A stretch of DNA of 44,568 bases from Falciphora oryzae (taxonomy: Eukaryota; Ascomycota; Sordariomycetes; Magnaporthales; Magnaporthaceae): NCBI GenBank assembly GCA_000733355.1, contig JNVV01000004.1, positions 925,486 to 970,053 of the forward strand, in the 5' to 3' direction. The stretch's first letter is position 1; the number at the start of each line of letters is the position of its first letter. The notes below the pieces were generated by a model. The model saw only the letters and a list, made by a program, of their open reading frames with translations, searched no databases and had not been told where the DNA came from. Below are positions 1 through 10,900 of the stretch, one piece after another. The position numbers and the translations under genes are program-made.

Positions 1-959
1 GAGGGGATAGCGATAGATAAATAGCTAACGAGCGCAGTGGCCGCCTCAACGGAAATGAGACTATTCCGAGCAGAGCCCGGGTCTAGTGCCACTTCAGGAG
101 AGAGACAACGCATTATCCGCCGCTTGGTCGAAATCACATGGGCTTGTGCCTGCGTTGAGGGGATCACCGCATTACGTTCTGGGTGGAAGAGCCATTCAGA
201 GCTGGAAGCGAGCGCTAGCAGCAGCCACAGTACCCCTCCTGTTGGGAGGGCCGATGGAACGCCGTCCCCCTTCTTGTTGGGAGTCGTAGAGAGCTTCAGA
301 AGGGCCTCTGTCTCGGGCAACTCCAGCAGGGCAAGGTCGATTCAACGGAAAGAAAACAGGCGCATGAGCGCAGCTGACGACAACACCCCGCCCTCCTCCG
401 CCTGTCCAGCAGTCCCGCTCCCCTTCGCCGCGGCCACACGCAGTCCTTGCACCCCCAACCGCTTCTGCTCCAAGGTAGAGCTCCTATCGCGCAGACACCG
501 GGAGGCGTCCCGATGGAGGGGCTCGCACCGCCCTCCTAGATCGGGCGGGGTGTTGAACAATCGCGCTGTGAGGAAGGGATTCTGGGTGGCGAAGGCAGCA
601 CGGCATACGCGAACCATGCACATAGAGAGCGACGACTGGGGCTGGATCAACAGGCCGCTGCGCAGCCTGCTGTTCCGCACTGGCTCTTGAAACGGATGGG
701 GAGGACAGCAGTAGGCGGCCGTGGCAGCGAGTGGATGAAAGTGCTTGTGGCGGCGCAGCTGGAAAAAAGGGGCTTGCCAAGCTGGCCAGCTAAGGAAAGG
801 CGCCGACAACACACAAACACGCCCGCATGCGGCACTCCAACCCAGTCCGGCCAATCACGAACCCCCTTCCATTTTGGCTTGACCACCTAGGGGGCTGTGG
901 ATGTAAATCGTGTCTATTCCAGTGGGCTTTTACAGCCTCTTCCCCCGTGTGTACCGAAA
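1..959. other. Intergenic, no gene recognised
   Basis: This stretch lies downstream of the minus-strand membrane-protein gene. Reading frames of up to about 200 codons exist on both strands. They overlap each other, are rich in arginine, serine and proline as expected of random GC-rich DNA, and match no family I recognise. I see no tRNA, no repeat unit and no splice pattern that would join them into a gene. Confidence 0.5.
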
Positions 960-2186
960 CTACGCCTTCCGGTCCGTAGTCGTACTGGTCGTCTGCCAGT
1001 GAGACCTAGACGAACCCTCATGCAGCGTGATGTCCGAATATGGAGACCGGGCGCGACTTCGCGACCAGGCATGAGGGTTGGGGCTCTCCCGGAGCAGCTC
1101 CCCCGTCGTGGGATCGCTCGGTGGGATCGGCACTTGCTGCGCAAAGGCTGCCGAGGGCAGGTCCATCATCGGGATGGGCGCGCTGATGGCCGGACGGCCG
1201 TCGTCGACTTGACGACGCCCGTTGGGACCCCGCTTCCTGTAGACACAAAAGAGTAGGAGCAGCAGGACAAGAATCATGGCCAAGACACCACCTATGGCGC
1301 CGACTAAAGCGCCGATATGGATGTCGCTGCCGCCACCCCCACTGTTGCCAGTATCATCGGATATGGTTGACAATGGCACCACACCGCTGGTAGCGGTGCT
1401 TTGTGAGGAGGAAGCGGTCGTGGCGCTCGTGGCATCGGCATCCACGACGAACTGGGGCCGGTCGTTGATGGAGATGATGGTGGTGCTGCTCATGCAGCGC
1501 AGCATGGAGCGCGGTGTCGACTCAACCCAGAGAAAGGTGCCGCAGGCTGGGTAGTCGCTGAAGGAGCTGCAATTCGCAATTGATATTTGTCAGCTAGAAA
1601 GATTATCCCCGACCAACGAAAGATGGAGTGAGATTTGTCACACTCACCAGCAGCCGGTGAGAGCACCCAAGCTGGAGCACCTGCCGGATCGTTGAGCTTC
1701 GTAGTCGTAGCAGATGGCAAACGAGGGGAAATAGTTGGTAGTCGTGCAGCCCACCACGTGGTTTGTGTCGGTCGAGCACGTCCAGCCGTCGTCGCAGGTA
1801 AAGGGTGAGGCTAGGAAATGTGTGGCGCAAGATTTAGCTGGCGCAACTCGGTGGTTTTGGTGAGTCGGAGACATGGACTTACACGGGTGCCCGGTGAACC
1901 AGCCGCAGGTCTTGGAGTTCAGCCAAGAGTTGTTTCCTGCGCTGCCGTTCAAGTGATCTTCACTCAGCAAGCCCTGAGATCCACCGCGCGCAAAGGATTC
2001 CACAGATGGCGGAGCTGTGGTCATCGGCGCCCAGCTGCTTATGCCGTCCGGGTTCAGGTGGCCCGTTTCCAGTGGGCGGCTGTCGAGAAACTGCTGGTTT
2101 CCTTGGGGCCAGGCTAGAAAGGCTGCGGTCGAGATGCCGGCCAAAAGCGCCCAGGACAGTACAAGCGGTTTCGATGAGGGCATCAT
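960..2186 (-). CDS. Cysteine-rich single-pass membrane protein
   Basis: The gene has three exons on the minus strand: 2186-1883, 1810-1648 and 1566-960. The introns are 72 and 81 nt, with GTAAGT and GTGAGT donors and CTAG and GCAG acceptors. The product is 357 residues. It starts with two Met codons and a hydrophobic signal peptide (about residues 1-24). A cysteine-rich ectodomain of about 90 residues follows, containing CGW, FTCDDGWTC and GALTGCC patterns typical of a large, poorly characterised ascomycete family. Next come a Ser/Thr-rich linker, one membrane segment (about residues 241-264, ending FCVYRKR) and a cytoplasmic tail of about 90 residues. The layout resembles Mid2/WSC-like wall sensors, but no WSC domain is evident, so a sensor role is inference. 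Intron 1 is a multiple of three without a stop, so retention would keep the frame. The upstream region is truncated by transposons. Confidence 0.85.
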
Positions 2187-2455
2187 GTCGACTTTGCCGT
2201 GCTTATCCTGCTTTCACTATCGATTCTTGTTGTGACGGGTGGAATTTCCAGTCTGTTCTGGTTGTCGATGGGATGCCGATTGGCGGTAGTGTTTCCCCAC
2301 CATGTTGGGACGGGGTGGATGGCAATCATCGCGAGATGGATCTTTTATATGTGGGACTGTCGATGACTTCTTCTGAATAGCTCAGTCATCGCGGGTGGTG
2401 CGTGATGAAGTGTGTAGATGAGTCCAGATCAGGGCAGTCACTTACACCAGGACGC
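2187..2455 (-). promoter_or_regulatory. Core promoter left between gene and transposon A
   Basis: Read on the minus strand, this interval carries a TATA-like TATAAAAG at 2343-2350, about 160 bp upstream of the start codon at 2186. Only about 270 bp of apparently host sequence remain before the terminal inverted repeat of transposon A at 2459. Any further upstream elements have been moved about 14 kb away by the insertions. The TATA assignment rests on sequence match and position only. Confidence 0.5.
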
Positions 2456-2458
2456 TTA

Positions 2459-2504
2459 GGCCGTGATCGGCAGCCACGACGGTGACCGCCACGGCCGTGG
2501 CGGA
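2459..2504 (+). repeat. Left terminal inverted repeat of element A
   Basis: It begins immediately after TTA and matches the reverse complement of 5841-5886. The first 20 bases are identical and the inner part diverges. It contains a perfect 18-bp palindrome at 2486-2503, centred on ACGGCCGT. Confidence 0.9.
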
Positions 2505-2710
2505 GGTACGAGCAGTGCTGCAGGGGGGGTTAGGTACCGGTAGGGATGACCCCCAGTTGGCCACCGTCCGCCAAAAAGCTCAAACTGTGTCAGAAGCGGG
2601 GTTTTCGCCGCTGTTTTGGGGGGGAGGGGCATCCAGTCGGCTCTCGATACGACACAACATCATCGACCTGCATCTGCATGCTAAAATTAGCCCAATTTAT
2701 TACAAAAAAG

Positions 2711-4027
2711 ATGTCTTTTGATTCCCAGGCAACGGAAATCGACGGCGCCGTTGTTGATACTATTCCCAATTCCCAAACAGACTCCCAGGCGCCAGATTTT
2801 GGTGTTGACGATCCCGATAGCCGGCCGGGCGATATCCAGGCCGGCGAGGGCCCTTCCCGCAAGCGGAAACGAGGCGACGGCGGCGAGCCGGTTCGAGTAT
2901 TTTGGTTTAGCGAGAAGACCGCCCAGCTAATCAGCCTTTTCCTCGACTGCTACCGCGAGGGCCTGTTCAAGAGTTCGAAAAAAGTCAATTTCAAAAAGGC
3001 CTGGGAGCGCGTGCTGGCGGCGGCGACCGAGGAGTGGCCTGCTTTGAAGCTGTCGACCCAAACGATCGCCAACAAATACGATAACGAACGGAGGAGATAT
3101 GTCGCTTGGAAGTTATGGGTTAGCCTATCGGGTAATACCTGTGATCCGGAGACGGGCGCTTGCGACGTTGATAGAGAGGACCCCCGGTGGCAGAGCTTTG
3201 CGAGCGTGCACGGGATACGGAGAGTCGGATGGATCGCCGCCGGCGTGCCGTTGGGGGACGTGGCCTCGTATCAAGAGCTTTGGGCGGGAGAGACGGCAAA
3301 AGGGATTATGATCTGTCGCCCTTCTATTGAAGGGGATGAGCCTGCTGAAGGATCCGCACGCGTTAGTGGCCTGGATCTATTCAATGGGTATATTCCTATA
3401 AATGAGGAGGGCGAGGGAGAGGGGGAGGGAGAGGGAAAGGGAGAGGGAGAGGGCGAGGGCGAGGGCGAGGGCGAAGATACTCGCTGGCGGCCGATTACCT
3501 CCACGCCTACCCAACGGATGCCCGACCCGTCGATGCCGCCGCCGCCCTCTCGTCGCAAAAGGCCCTCTGCCGAGCAGTTGCACCAAAGGGCAACGGATCC
3601 GGATCTAGTAGCGGCCGCGAGGGACGGAGGCGTTGACGTACTGCGCGGCCGAAGGAGGCGTCGGACCTTTAGTTCATCGGAAGGCCGGAGGAGGCGCCGG
3701 GTTTCTAGTTCATCGGAAGGGGTCTCGCCGACGAGAAGACTCGAGTTGCCGCCGCCGCCGCCGCCGCTGGCGATACCGGCGGAACAGCTATTTAGCGCTA
3801 TATTAGTATTAGCGGGATCCCTTAATAAACCCCCCCCTCCGCCCCCCCCGACCGCGGTGCAAGAGGCGATCAGATCTTTTTCAAATGCCTACCGGACTAA
3901 ACTTCAACGCTCTGAGTTTTTCCGCATCGCCCGCGGTTTGGGATCATCGGAAGAGGCTGAGCTTTGGGTGGCATTGGATGAGGAAGGTCGGGATGCGTAT
4001 GTATCCGAGGCTCGGGAAGCTAGTTGA
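2711..4027 (+). CDS. Harbinger ORF1, Myb/SANT-like DNA-binding protein
   Basis: This is an intact 438-residue ORF. I chose the ATG at 2711 because the homologous ORF in element B begins at the same place, after an A-rich leader; an in-frame ATG at 2546 lies in the subterminal non-coding part. Residues about 45-60 hold a basic cluster (RKRKR) that could be a nuclear signal. A Myb/SANT-like trihelical domain follows (about residues 62-170), with conserved Trp residues and the stretch TIANKYDNERRR. The middle has an acidic Gly-Glu dipeptide run (nucleotides 3408-3475). Two RRRRR/SSSEG repeats and two poly-proline runs precede a C-terminal conserved block (FFRIARGLGSSEEAELW). In PIF/Harbinger systems this protein helps bring the transposase to DNA. 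It has no stop codons, unlike its homologue in element B, which is unusual beside a dead transposase. Confidence 0.85.
   Translation: MSFDSQATEIDGAVVDTIPNSQTDSQAPDFGVDDPDSRPGDIQAGEGPSRKRKRGDGGEPVRVFWFSEKTAQLISLFLDCYREGLFKSSKKVNFKKAWERVLAAATEEWPALKLSTQTIANKYDNERRRYVAWKLWVSLSGNTCDPETGACDVDREDPRWQSFASVHGIRRVGWIAAGVPLGDVASYQELWAGETAKGIMICRPSIEGDEPAEGSARVSGLDLFNGYIPINEEGEGEGEGEGKGEGEGEGEGEGEDTRWRPITSTPTQRMPDPSMPPPPSRRKRPSAEQLHQRATDPDLVAAARDGGVDVLRGRRRRRTFSSSEGRRRRRVSSSSEGVSPTRRLELPPPPPPLAIPAEQLFSAILVLAGSLNKPPPPPPPTAVQEAIRSFSNAYRTKLQRSEFFRIARGLGSSEEAELWVALDEEGRDAYVSEAREAS
3408..3475 (+). repeat. GA-rich low-complexity run inside ORF1
   Basis: A hexamer-like GAGGGC/GAGGGA purine run encodes an alternating Glu-Gly tract of about 22 residues. 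The matching region of element B has no such run, so it expanded in the A lineage. Confidence 0.85.
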
Positions 4028-4028
4028 C

Positions 4029-4100
4029 GTTGTTGTTGGCGTTGTTGTTGGCGTTGTTGTTGGCGTTGTTGTTGGCGTTGTTTTTAACGTTATTTTTAGC
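4029..4100 (+). repeat. 12-bp tandem repeat after ORF1
   Basis: Four exact copies of GTTGTTGTTGGC (4029-4076) are followed by two degenerate copies. It starts one base after the ORF1 stop codon and lies in the convergent intergenic part of element A. No counterpart is visible in element B. Confidence 0.9.
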
Positions 4101-4286
4101 ATTATTTTGTGCCTGTAAGATAGCAAAAAGCGTGATCTTACGCAAAGCTTTGCCACCGGGGGTCCTTTTTATCAACGTCGCAAGCGCCCGTCTCCGACCT
4201 ACCTACCCTACCTACCCAATTTACCCTACCGCTAACAACTATCGCTAACGACTATCGCTAACAACCCTCCAATTCCGCCGTTTTTG

Positions 4287-5510
4287 CTATATTTGATTTG
4301 ATTTACCGACCCGGGCGTTATAGTGCGCGGCTATCCTTTCCGCGGACCTCAAACGGATATAATCCTGGTGCAAGTCCTTTAACTTTCGCCGGCAAACTTC
4401 CCGCGCCCGGGAGAGAATCTCTCGATCCGATTCCTCCAATTGCTAATCCCCTGCCCGGCCCGCTAACGCCAGATTATGCAAAGCAGTTACCGCGTATACA
4501 ATTTTTACCTGGGTACTAAAGCTGTATTTTGCCGGTGCGTTCCTAACAATCCTCCAGCGCCTTTTTAGTAACCCAAACGCTCGTTTAACCATCATCCTCG
4601 ACCGGGAATGGCGTAAGTTGAATAATTCTTTCCGGGTAAGCGGTGGCGCCACCGTTTCCTTCCAATCCTGCAAATGATACCTAATGCCCGGGAAAGGCAT
4701 GACGATGCCGGGCCTGGTTCCAAAGCCGGCATCTGCTAGGTAGTATCTTTCCCGTGGTATCCGGAACCTTTTGTTTAGTGCCTCCCTTAATAAGGTTGAG
4801 TCGTTTATAGAGCCTTTAGCGCCGGCTAACACGTAGGTAAACGCTATGTTAGATTTGATTGCCGCAAAGACGTTTTGCGTTACCCTCCCTTTTCGATTAA
4901 TTTATAGCTTTTGCGTTGTGCCTTTGATAAAGGCCGAGACGTGCGTGCCGTCGATCGCTCCGATACAGCTGCTTAGACCCGCGGCAATTGCCGAGTCGAG
5001 TTCGATCCCCGGGTCCAGCCACCTATCGGGAGGTAAGCGTATTACTGCTAGGTAAAACCGTTGCATGCTAATTAAAACCTTATGGAAAACCTCGCTGACC
5101 GTGCTTTAGGCGATCGCAAATAGGTGCGAAGCGGTCCGTTGGGAAGCCCCCTACGCGACGATTAATATGAAGATTATTAGTTTATGGGCAGGCTTTTGGT
5201 ACCGGGTGCTTTGAAATCCAGCGTTGGTAACAAGCCAGTTTAGGAGGAAGCTAAACTTTTTTTTCGATAGGCGGAATAAGTTGTAAAAGCGAGTTTCGTT
5301 GCTTTTTAGGAGATCGCGGGCGATACCGGCGGTATACGAATAGCTACCGGTATGAACGAGTGCCTTCGAGAGAGGGTGACGGCGGCGTTGGTCCAGCAGT
5401 AGGTTTATTTGGCGCACGCCTTTTTCCTCCCCGCAAAATTGCGCTAAATAAAGAATAAGGATAATAGTAACTATTATCGTTATTTTAACGTTATTGGGAT
5501 TGGGGTCCAT
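4287..5510 (-). pseudogene. Harbinger DDE transposase, element A, inactivated
   Basis: One continuous frame of 408 codons runs from an ATG at 5510 to a stop at 4287-4289, interrupted by four in-frame TAG/TAA codons but no frameshift. Recognisable blocks are a helical N-terminal region (FNLFRLSKKKF-like context), a block homologous to QSTVSEVFH of element B, the first catalytic block CIGAIDGTHVSAF (Asp present), the second block YYLADAGFG (Asp present) and the C-terminal VKRAFGLLKRRWRI block. Family members usually have Glu after the Val in that last block (VERxFG); here it is Lys, a G-to-A change. At least two stops fall where element B still has Gln, and one where B has Trp. This fits C-to-T and G-to-A mutation by RIP. 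DDE_Tnp_4 assignment is from motif recognition. Confidence 0.88.
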
Positions 5511-5840
5511 GGCGGGTATATTGGGAATAGTTTCCTTTTTGCTAATAGATTTGCAAAAACGGATATAGCAACGCGGCTACGGCGCCGCCGCTACGCCTAT
5601 TTTCGTATCGTGATCGAAGCAGTGCAAGAACAAGGGCCTGAGCCAATTTTGATTGTACCGCTAGTATAAATTAGGCTTAGATTTGGCCTGAAACGCTTCC
5701 TCGCAAGTTGGGTACTTTATTTAACCCCTGTTAGTCCTTTTTTATCGTGGCGGATATTGAAAACCTTGTTTAGGTGCGGGGTTCCAGCCAAAAACGGTTA
5801 GGCCTGTCGAGATAAAATGAAATACCCTTGTCTTTTGGCG

Positions 5841-5886
5841 TCCGCCACGGTGGTGGCGGATACGACCGTGGCTGCCGATCACGGCC
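5841..5886 (-). repeat. Right terminal inverted repeat of element A
   Basis: It ends GCCGATCACGGCC followed by the TTA duplication (5887-5889). It also has a near-palindrome based on CCGCCAC/GTGGCGG, mirroring the palindrome in the left repeat. Confidence 0.9.
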
Positions 5887-5889
5887 TTA

Positions 5890-5932
5890 GGGCCTAATCG
5901 GCGGCACCGGTTAGGGAGCTTTTGATTAGGGA
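5890..5932 (+). repeat. Left terminal inverted repeat of element B
   Basis: It pairs with 16373-16415. All mismatches I can see between the two copies are transitions, as expected for RIP. It is preceded by TTA, which also serves as the right target duplication of element A. Confidence 0.88.
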
Positions 5933-7261
5933 AAAGGTACAAAAAATTGTGCAGGGGGGTTAGAAGTACCGTTAGGGGAGGCTTGTTAGCGACCGTTTGC
6001 TAAGAAACAAGGTTAGTGGCTGCAGGTGGGGTTTTTACCGCTGTTTTGGAGGGGGAGGGGCACAGAGATTGTTGTGATCAAGACTTAACACGACGAGCCT
6101 GCCTCTGTGCGCCAAAATTAGTACAAATTATTACGAAAAAAATGTTTTCCCAACTTCCTGTTGATTTTTAGGCCTCGATCAACGCCGGCGCGTTCGATGA
6201 AGCTATTCCCAATTCCTAGATCGAGCCGGAGTCGCAAACTCCCGGCGGTGAAGGGTTTTCCGCTAGCTGTCCCAGTAGCGAACTTGCAAGCCGTAAGCGA
6301 AAACGAGTCGAGTTTAGTCGGATCCAATGGTTTTCCGATAAAACCGCTGCCGTTATGGGCTTTTTTGTTGATTGCTAACGCGAAGGCCTGTTTAGCAGTT
6401 TAAAAAAAACCAATTACAAGCCCGTTTGGGAAAGGGTTTTAACGAGGTGCTTTGAGGCATGGCCTAACCTTTCGCAAACCTTTACGGTAATAACGATCGC
6501 TAACAAATACGATACGGAAAAGCGGCGGTTTATCGGATGGAAAGCTTGGGTTGAGAAGTTGGGAAACGCCTGTGATCCGGATACAGGCGTTTGCGAGGTT
6601 GATAAAGAGGACGCCCGTTGGCAGGGTTTTAAAAGCATGTACGGGCGGGTGCGGGTAGGTTGGATCGCTAACGGGGTGCCGTTGGGGGAGGTGAGAGTAT
6701 ACCGGGAGCTTTTTGCAAGGCAATAACTAAAAGGATCCCGGATTAGTCGGCTTGTTATTAAAAGAAATGAGCTTGTTAAAGAATCCTCGCGGATTAGTGG
6801 CGTGGATTTATTTAACGGGGTTATAGGGCAGGGCGAAAATTAAGCAGAGGAGGTTGATATTTAAGTCGAGCCTTTTAACGCGCTTCCTACCGCGCTTCCG
6901 GCTGATTTTCGTTGGCGGCCGCTCACTAATAACACGCCGTAACGGGTACTTTTGGTAATCGAATTAATGCTTTTTTCCGGCAGCGAAAGGTTAATTGCCG
7001 ATCAGCTGCACCGGAGGGCGATTGATCCAGATTTGGTAGCGGCGGCGCGAGGCGAAGGCGGCGGCGTTAACGTTTTGCGCGGGCGGAGGTTAACGAAAGA
7101 TTTTTCGTTAAATCGGGCAGGCGGTTCGCCGTCGCTATCGCCGGCGAGCTTTAACGGGCAGGATAACGTTATAATTGCGGCAATAAGGTCGTTAGCTATT
7201 GCGTTTATTTTTCCCACGAACCGGGTAACAAAGGCGGTGCGATCGTTTTCCGTTGCCTACT

Positions 7262-7266
7262 AAGGT
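7262..7266 (+). repeat. Target-site duplication AAGGT, left copy
   Basis: This 5-bp sequence precedes the TG of the left LTR and is repeated at 14336-14340 after the CA of the right LTR. Its length is typical of Ty3/gypsy integration. Confidence 0.93.
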
Positions 7267-7551
7267 TGTCACACGGAAGAACCTGTGGACTCACCTAATC
7301 GGCCCCACAGAAGGTCCGGGAACCGGTATAGGTGCCCAACGGCCCCGAGGCCCAAAGGCCGAAGGCCGGAGGGGCAGTGTGAATTATGTACTTAATACTT
7401 CGTACGGATCACAGGGTGGTTTATATAAACCCTGCCATCTCCTATGTCCTTTATGAAAGATTCCTTTTTCCTCAAGCATCTCTTGAGCCCATAGAAAGAT
7501 TATTTGCAATATAGAGATCCTTTTCTAAGCCGTTTTTGACCCCTTGTTATA
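7267..7551 (+). repeat. Left LTR (285 bp)
   Basis: It starts TGT and ends ATA, where the right LTR has ACA. It contains a TATA motif in the 14-bp palindrome GGTTTATATAAACC near 7420-7432. Compared with the right LTR there are no indels except the extra 93-bp unit in the right copy, and all substitutions I see are transitions. Confidence 0.95.
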
Positions 7552-7914
7552 AATAATCTTTTTACGCTTTGCCCCCTGACGGAAGCCTTACTATCTTTCC
7601 TCCTAAGCTTTGGAGAGGCCCTGTTAGTCGGCACCCTTAAGCCCTAACTGTTGCCTTTTTTAGCGAATAAAACTTTGGGGCCATATTATAGACATTTTGA
7701 TTGTTACCGGTGTTTTTAAACGGGTGAAAGCGAGAAGAATATATAGAAGGGTCGTTTTACCCTCTCAGTTACCCTGGAGAAACTACGGGATTCCAAAAGA
7801 GGCCGGAAATTTTCCTTTGCACTTTTGGGATTTTACGCTGCCTAGGAATACAGGGAACCGGACCCCTTCATTTCGTTTGCAACGATATCTCCTTTTTTAC
7901 CAAGCGATTTTGGT

Positions 7915-10900
7915 ATGCCGGTTGTGGAATCCCCTTTTTTGCCTAGCGATTCCGGTATGCCTGCCGATACTATGCCGGCCTAATTTGAAAAAGCGGCCGG
8001 AAAAGCCCCCGAAGGCCCCTCCCGGTTTATACCGAGAGAACGTTAGGATACACCTATACTTGACGATTAAGGGGCATTTATCCTTTATTCGGCACCCCCT
8101 TTTAGTATGGCCTTCGAACAACAAGCCTTTATATCCGTGGGACGCCTTTACGACCCCCCGGGCTGGATAACCGAAATCCAGCAAAAATTTATCAGTACGT
8201 ACGAAGCAATTTCGGCCCTATCCCGAAATGTGAGCTAGGAAATCCTCGCCGATCGGGAACAAATCCGCGAAATCAGGACCTATTACGACCATATCACCCA
8301 CGCGTACAATACCGTCGTTTTATTATATAAAAAAGGCTTAATCGCTTCCGCCGACCAACAAAAGGCATTTCGGTAACGGATTATCGGAGAAAGCTAGGCA
8401 TTTGCATAACAAATTTGGGTTACGATTGCCACTTTAGCCAAAGAGCAACAAACCCGTTCGGAGGCCCTAGTTTAGCTCCGGGACGTTACTCGGGCCTAAT
8501 AAAACCATTTGCAAAACCTACAAGCACGACTTTCCACTTTCGAAGAGGGAGTTACTAATTGGGCCGTTGATAAGGATGCCTAGATCTAGGATCTTTTAAC
8601 CAAGGAGCATGTTTCGCCCGAAGCTTTTACCGAAGCCGAGCGACGCATATTGGCCTAAACTTACCAGCTTATTAAAAACGCCGTACGGGAAAGCCGGCGA
8701 CTTGCGGCATAAGGAAGGCGGCTTAGATTAGCTACGGTATTTTCGGCCTTCTAAAGGTCGTCCTTTCCACCGGGCTCACGTTAAAGCACTTTAGAAAGGG
8801 AAGAACCCGTCCCTTTTACGGAGAAACCGCTACCCTAATCGGCGTTTAAAACGTCGGCATCATCACGCTAGGGTTTTTAGGACCCCTTATTATCCGATAA
8901 CCTCCGACGGCAACAAGTTCGGGCTATTGCTTCCGTTGCCTAATAACAGTATAAGGCCGCAACGGCAGGTCTTAGGCACTCCGGAAGCTTCGGAGAATTT
9001 TTTTAGGGGCCTCCTTAGGGGCTACCTAACGAACCTCCCGAGCATATTGCTATTCCTTCGGAACTTTTAAAACTTTCGGACTCCTTTTTAGAAAACGATG
9101 CCCCCGAAAATAACGGACGGGCCTTTAAGGACCCCGATTTGCGGGACCTTATTAAAGCCATCCAATAGGGAACTATTCGCCCGCGTAGTCCGATCCTTAC
9201 GGCCGTTATTAACTTAGTCCAGTTTAATAAGCTACCTAGTTACGACGGTAAGGACCTGGCTAAATTTAGGCTATGGTGGCTTCGCGTTACCTCTTATATG
9301 GAGATCTACGTTGAAAGCTTTCCTAACGATATAGTTAAAATCAATTGGGTCGGGTCCCTATTTACGGAAAACGTATAAGTTTGGCATTATTAACGCTTTC
9401 GGTCCTTTCGAAGCGCGTAGTTCGAAGATAACTGGCGGGTTTATTCGGCGGCTTTATAGGAACGCTTCCGGGACGCTACCGAATACTACCGCAACGCCAA
9501 AAAAATGCGGGAGCTTAAATATAAAAGAGATACCGTTTAGTATTTTATTGAGCTTTTTGACTTTAACGAAGCGGTCTAATGGTTCGGCGTTATGTTTAGG
9601 GAGCATATTTCCCGCACCCTTCCAAAGGAAATTACCAAATTGGTATATTCCCGTTGCGGAGGAGTTTTTGATACGGACGAAAAAATTTTTGCTGCAATTT
9701 AGGAGGCCGGCAAAATCTACGAGGTTATGCTTTAAAACCCGGGGCTAACCCCGAAGGATAAGGGAAAAAACGAGCCCGCTTCGATTCCGGAGCGCTCAAA
9801 TGTGGGCCGTCGCCGCGGTAAGGGTTCCAAAGACAGGAACCCAAGTCCATCCTTAAGCTCCCGTTCCGGAAAGAAGGCTAACGATAAAAAAGCCGCCGAT
9901 AAAAAGAACAACATTTGGATTACCACCAAATTGGCACTTGAAGGAATCGAACAACGCGATATCGACGCACGAAAGTTGGCTAAAGCCGACTGCTGGCGCT
10001 GCGGAAGAGAAGGGCACCATACGTTGGAATGCTACGCTAAAAAGGATACCAACGGCAAAGAATTCCCTCCTATACCAGTAAAAACGGCCGGTGCCAAATC
10101 CATTTTTAAACGCCCTATAACGGACGAACAGGAGGAACAGCCACAGGCCAAAAAGGCTAAAATCGCTGGCTTTACCTTAGAAGCCCCGAGCGAACCACGA
10201 ATTTTTAAACTATCAGATTCGGAATTGGACGATGACTGTTGATAACTATCGACTATCGCCGCTAACCGGTCCCGAAAGCCCCTAACGGATAAGGAACTCG
10301 CAAAACCGATCCTTCGTATGTATATACGGGCGAGGGGATCGAAGGAGATATTTGTCCGGGTTTTTTTAGATGGAGGTAGCGATACGAAGGTTATATCGGA
10401 TAAAATAGCGAAGCAATTCCCGGGTCACCTGGTTAATAGAGCTATCCCTCGCGTAATAACCTCCTTTTTAGGGAAAATCGAACCAGAGGCCGGAAAGCAA
10501 CTAGTTGTTGACGTTACCTTCCGGCACAAAACGCACTATTTTACGAAAACGTTTGAAGTTAATCCTACGGATTTAAAGTGCGATATTATTTTGCCTTTCG
10601 TATGGCAAAGGCAACACCCACCGCTGGGATTACTGGATCGCGACTTTTGGGATATCCGGATGGATTTGGACAAATGCCGGAAGTGCAACAAGCTCCGGGC
10701 CCGAAAGCTACAAAATTTACGGCCGCCTAAAGGCTTACGCTTTCGGGAGAACATAAAAATAGTCGAGCCCGCGATTATTGCCGCTATTAAATACGGGCAC
10801 GGTATTCCTTCCTTTAAGGAAGTGATTAAAGCGGATTCGGACGGCCTCGAATCGGTGCTACAGGAATTTAAGGAATTTTTCCCTATTATAACGGAAGCGG

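Larger units (their letters stand above)
2459..5886. mobile_element. PIF/Harbinger DNA transposon, element A
   Basis: This is a 3428-bp element with imperfect terminal inverted repeats of about 46 bp; the outer 20 bp are identical, beginning GGCCGTGATCGGC. It is flanked by the 3-bp duplication TTA (2456-2458 and 5887-5889), the hallmark target of PIF/Harbinger elements. It carries the two expected genes in convergent orientation: a Myb/SANT-like ORF on the plus strand (2711-4027) and an IS5-like DDE transposase on the minus strand (5510-4287). ORF1 is intact, while the transposase has four in-frame stops and has lost its catalytic Glu, so the element cannot move by itself. Its left half is GC-rich and clean, its right half AT-richer and mutated. 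It sits directly against element B. Confidence 0.93.

Noticed and set aside
37..854. Overlapping ORFs of 217 and 170 codons on opposite strands
   Set aside because: The 217-codon frame begins with GTG, composition is that of random GC-rich sequence, and no domain or splice partner was recognised.
2546..2710. In-frame ATG extending Harbinger ORF1 upstream
   Set aside because: The extension lies in the subterminal non-coding part, is not shared with element B, and the ATG at 2711 follows the A-rich leader seen in both copies.
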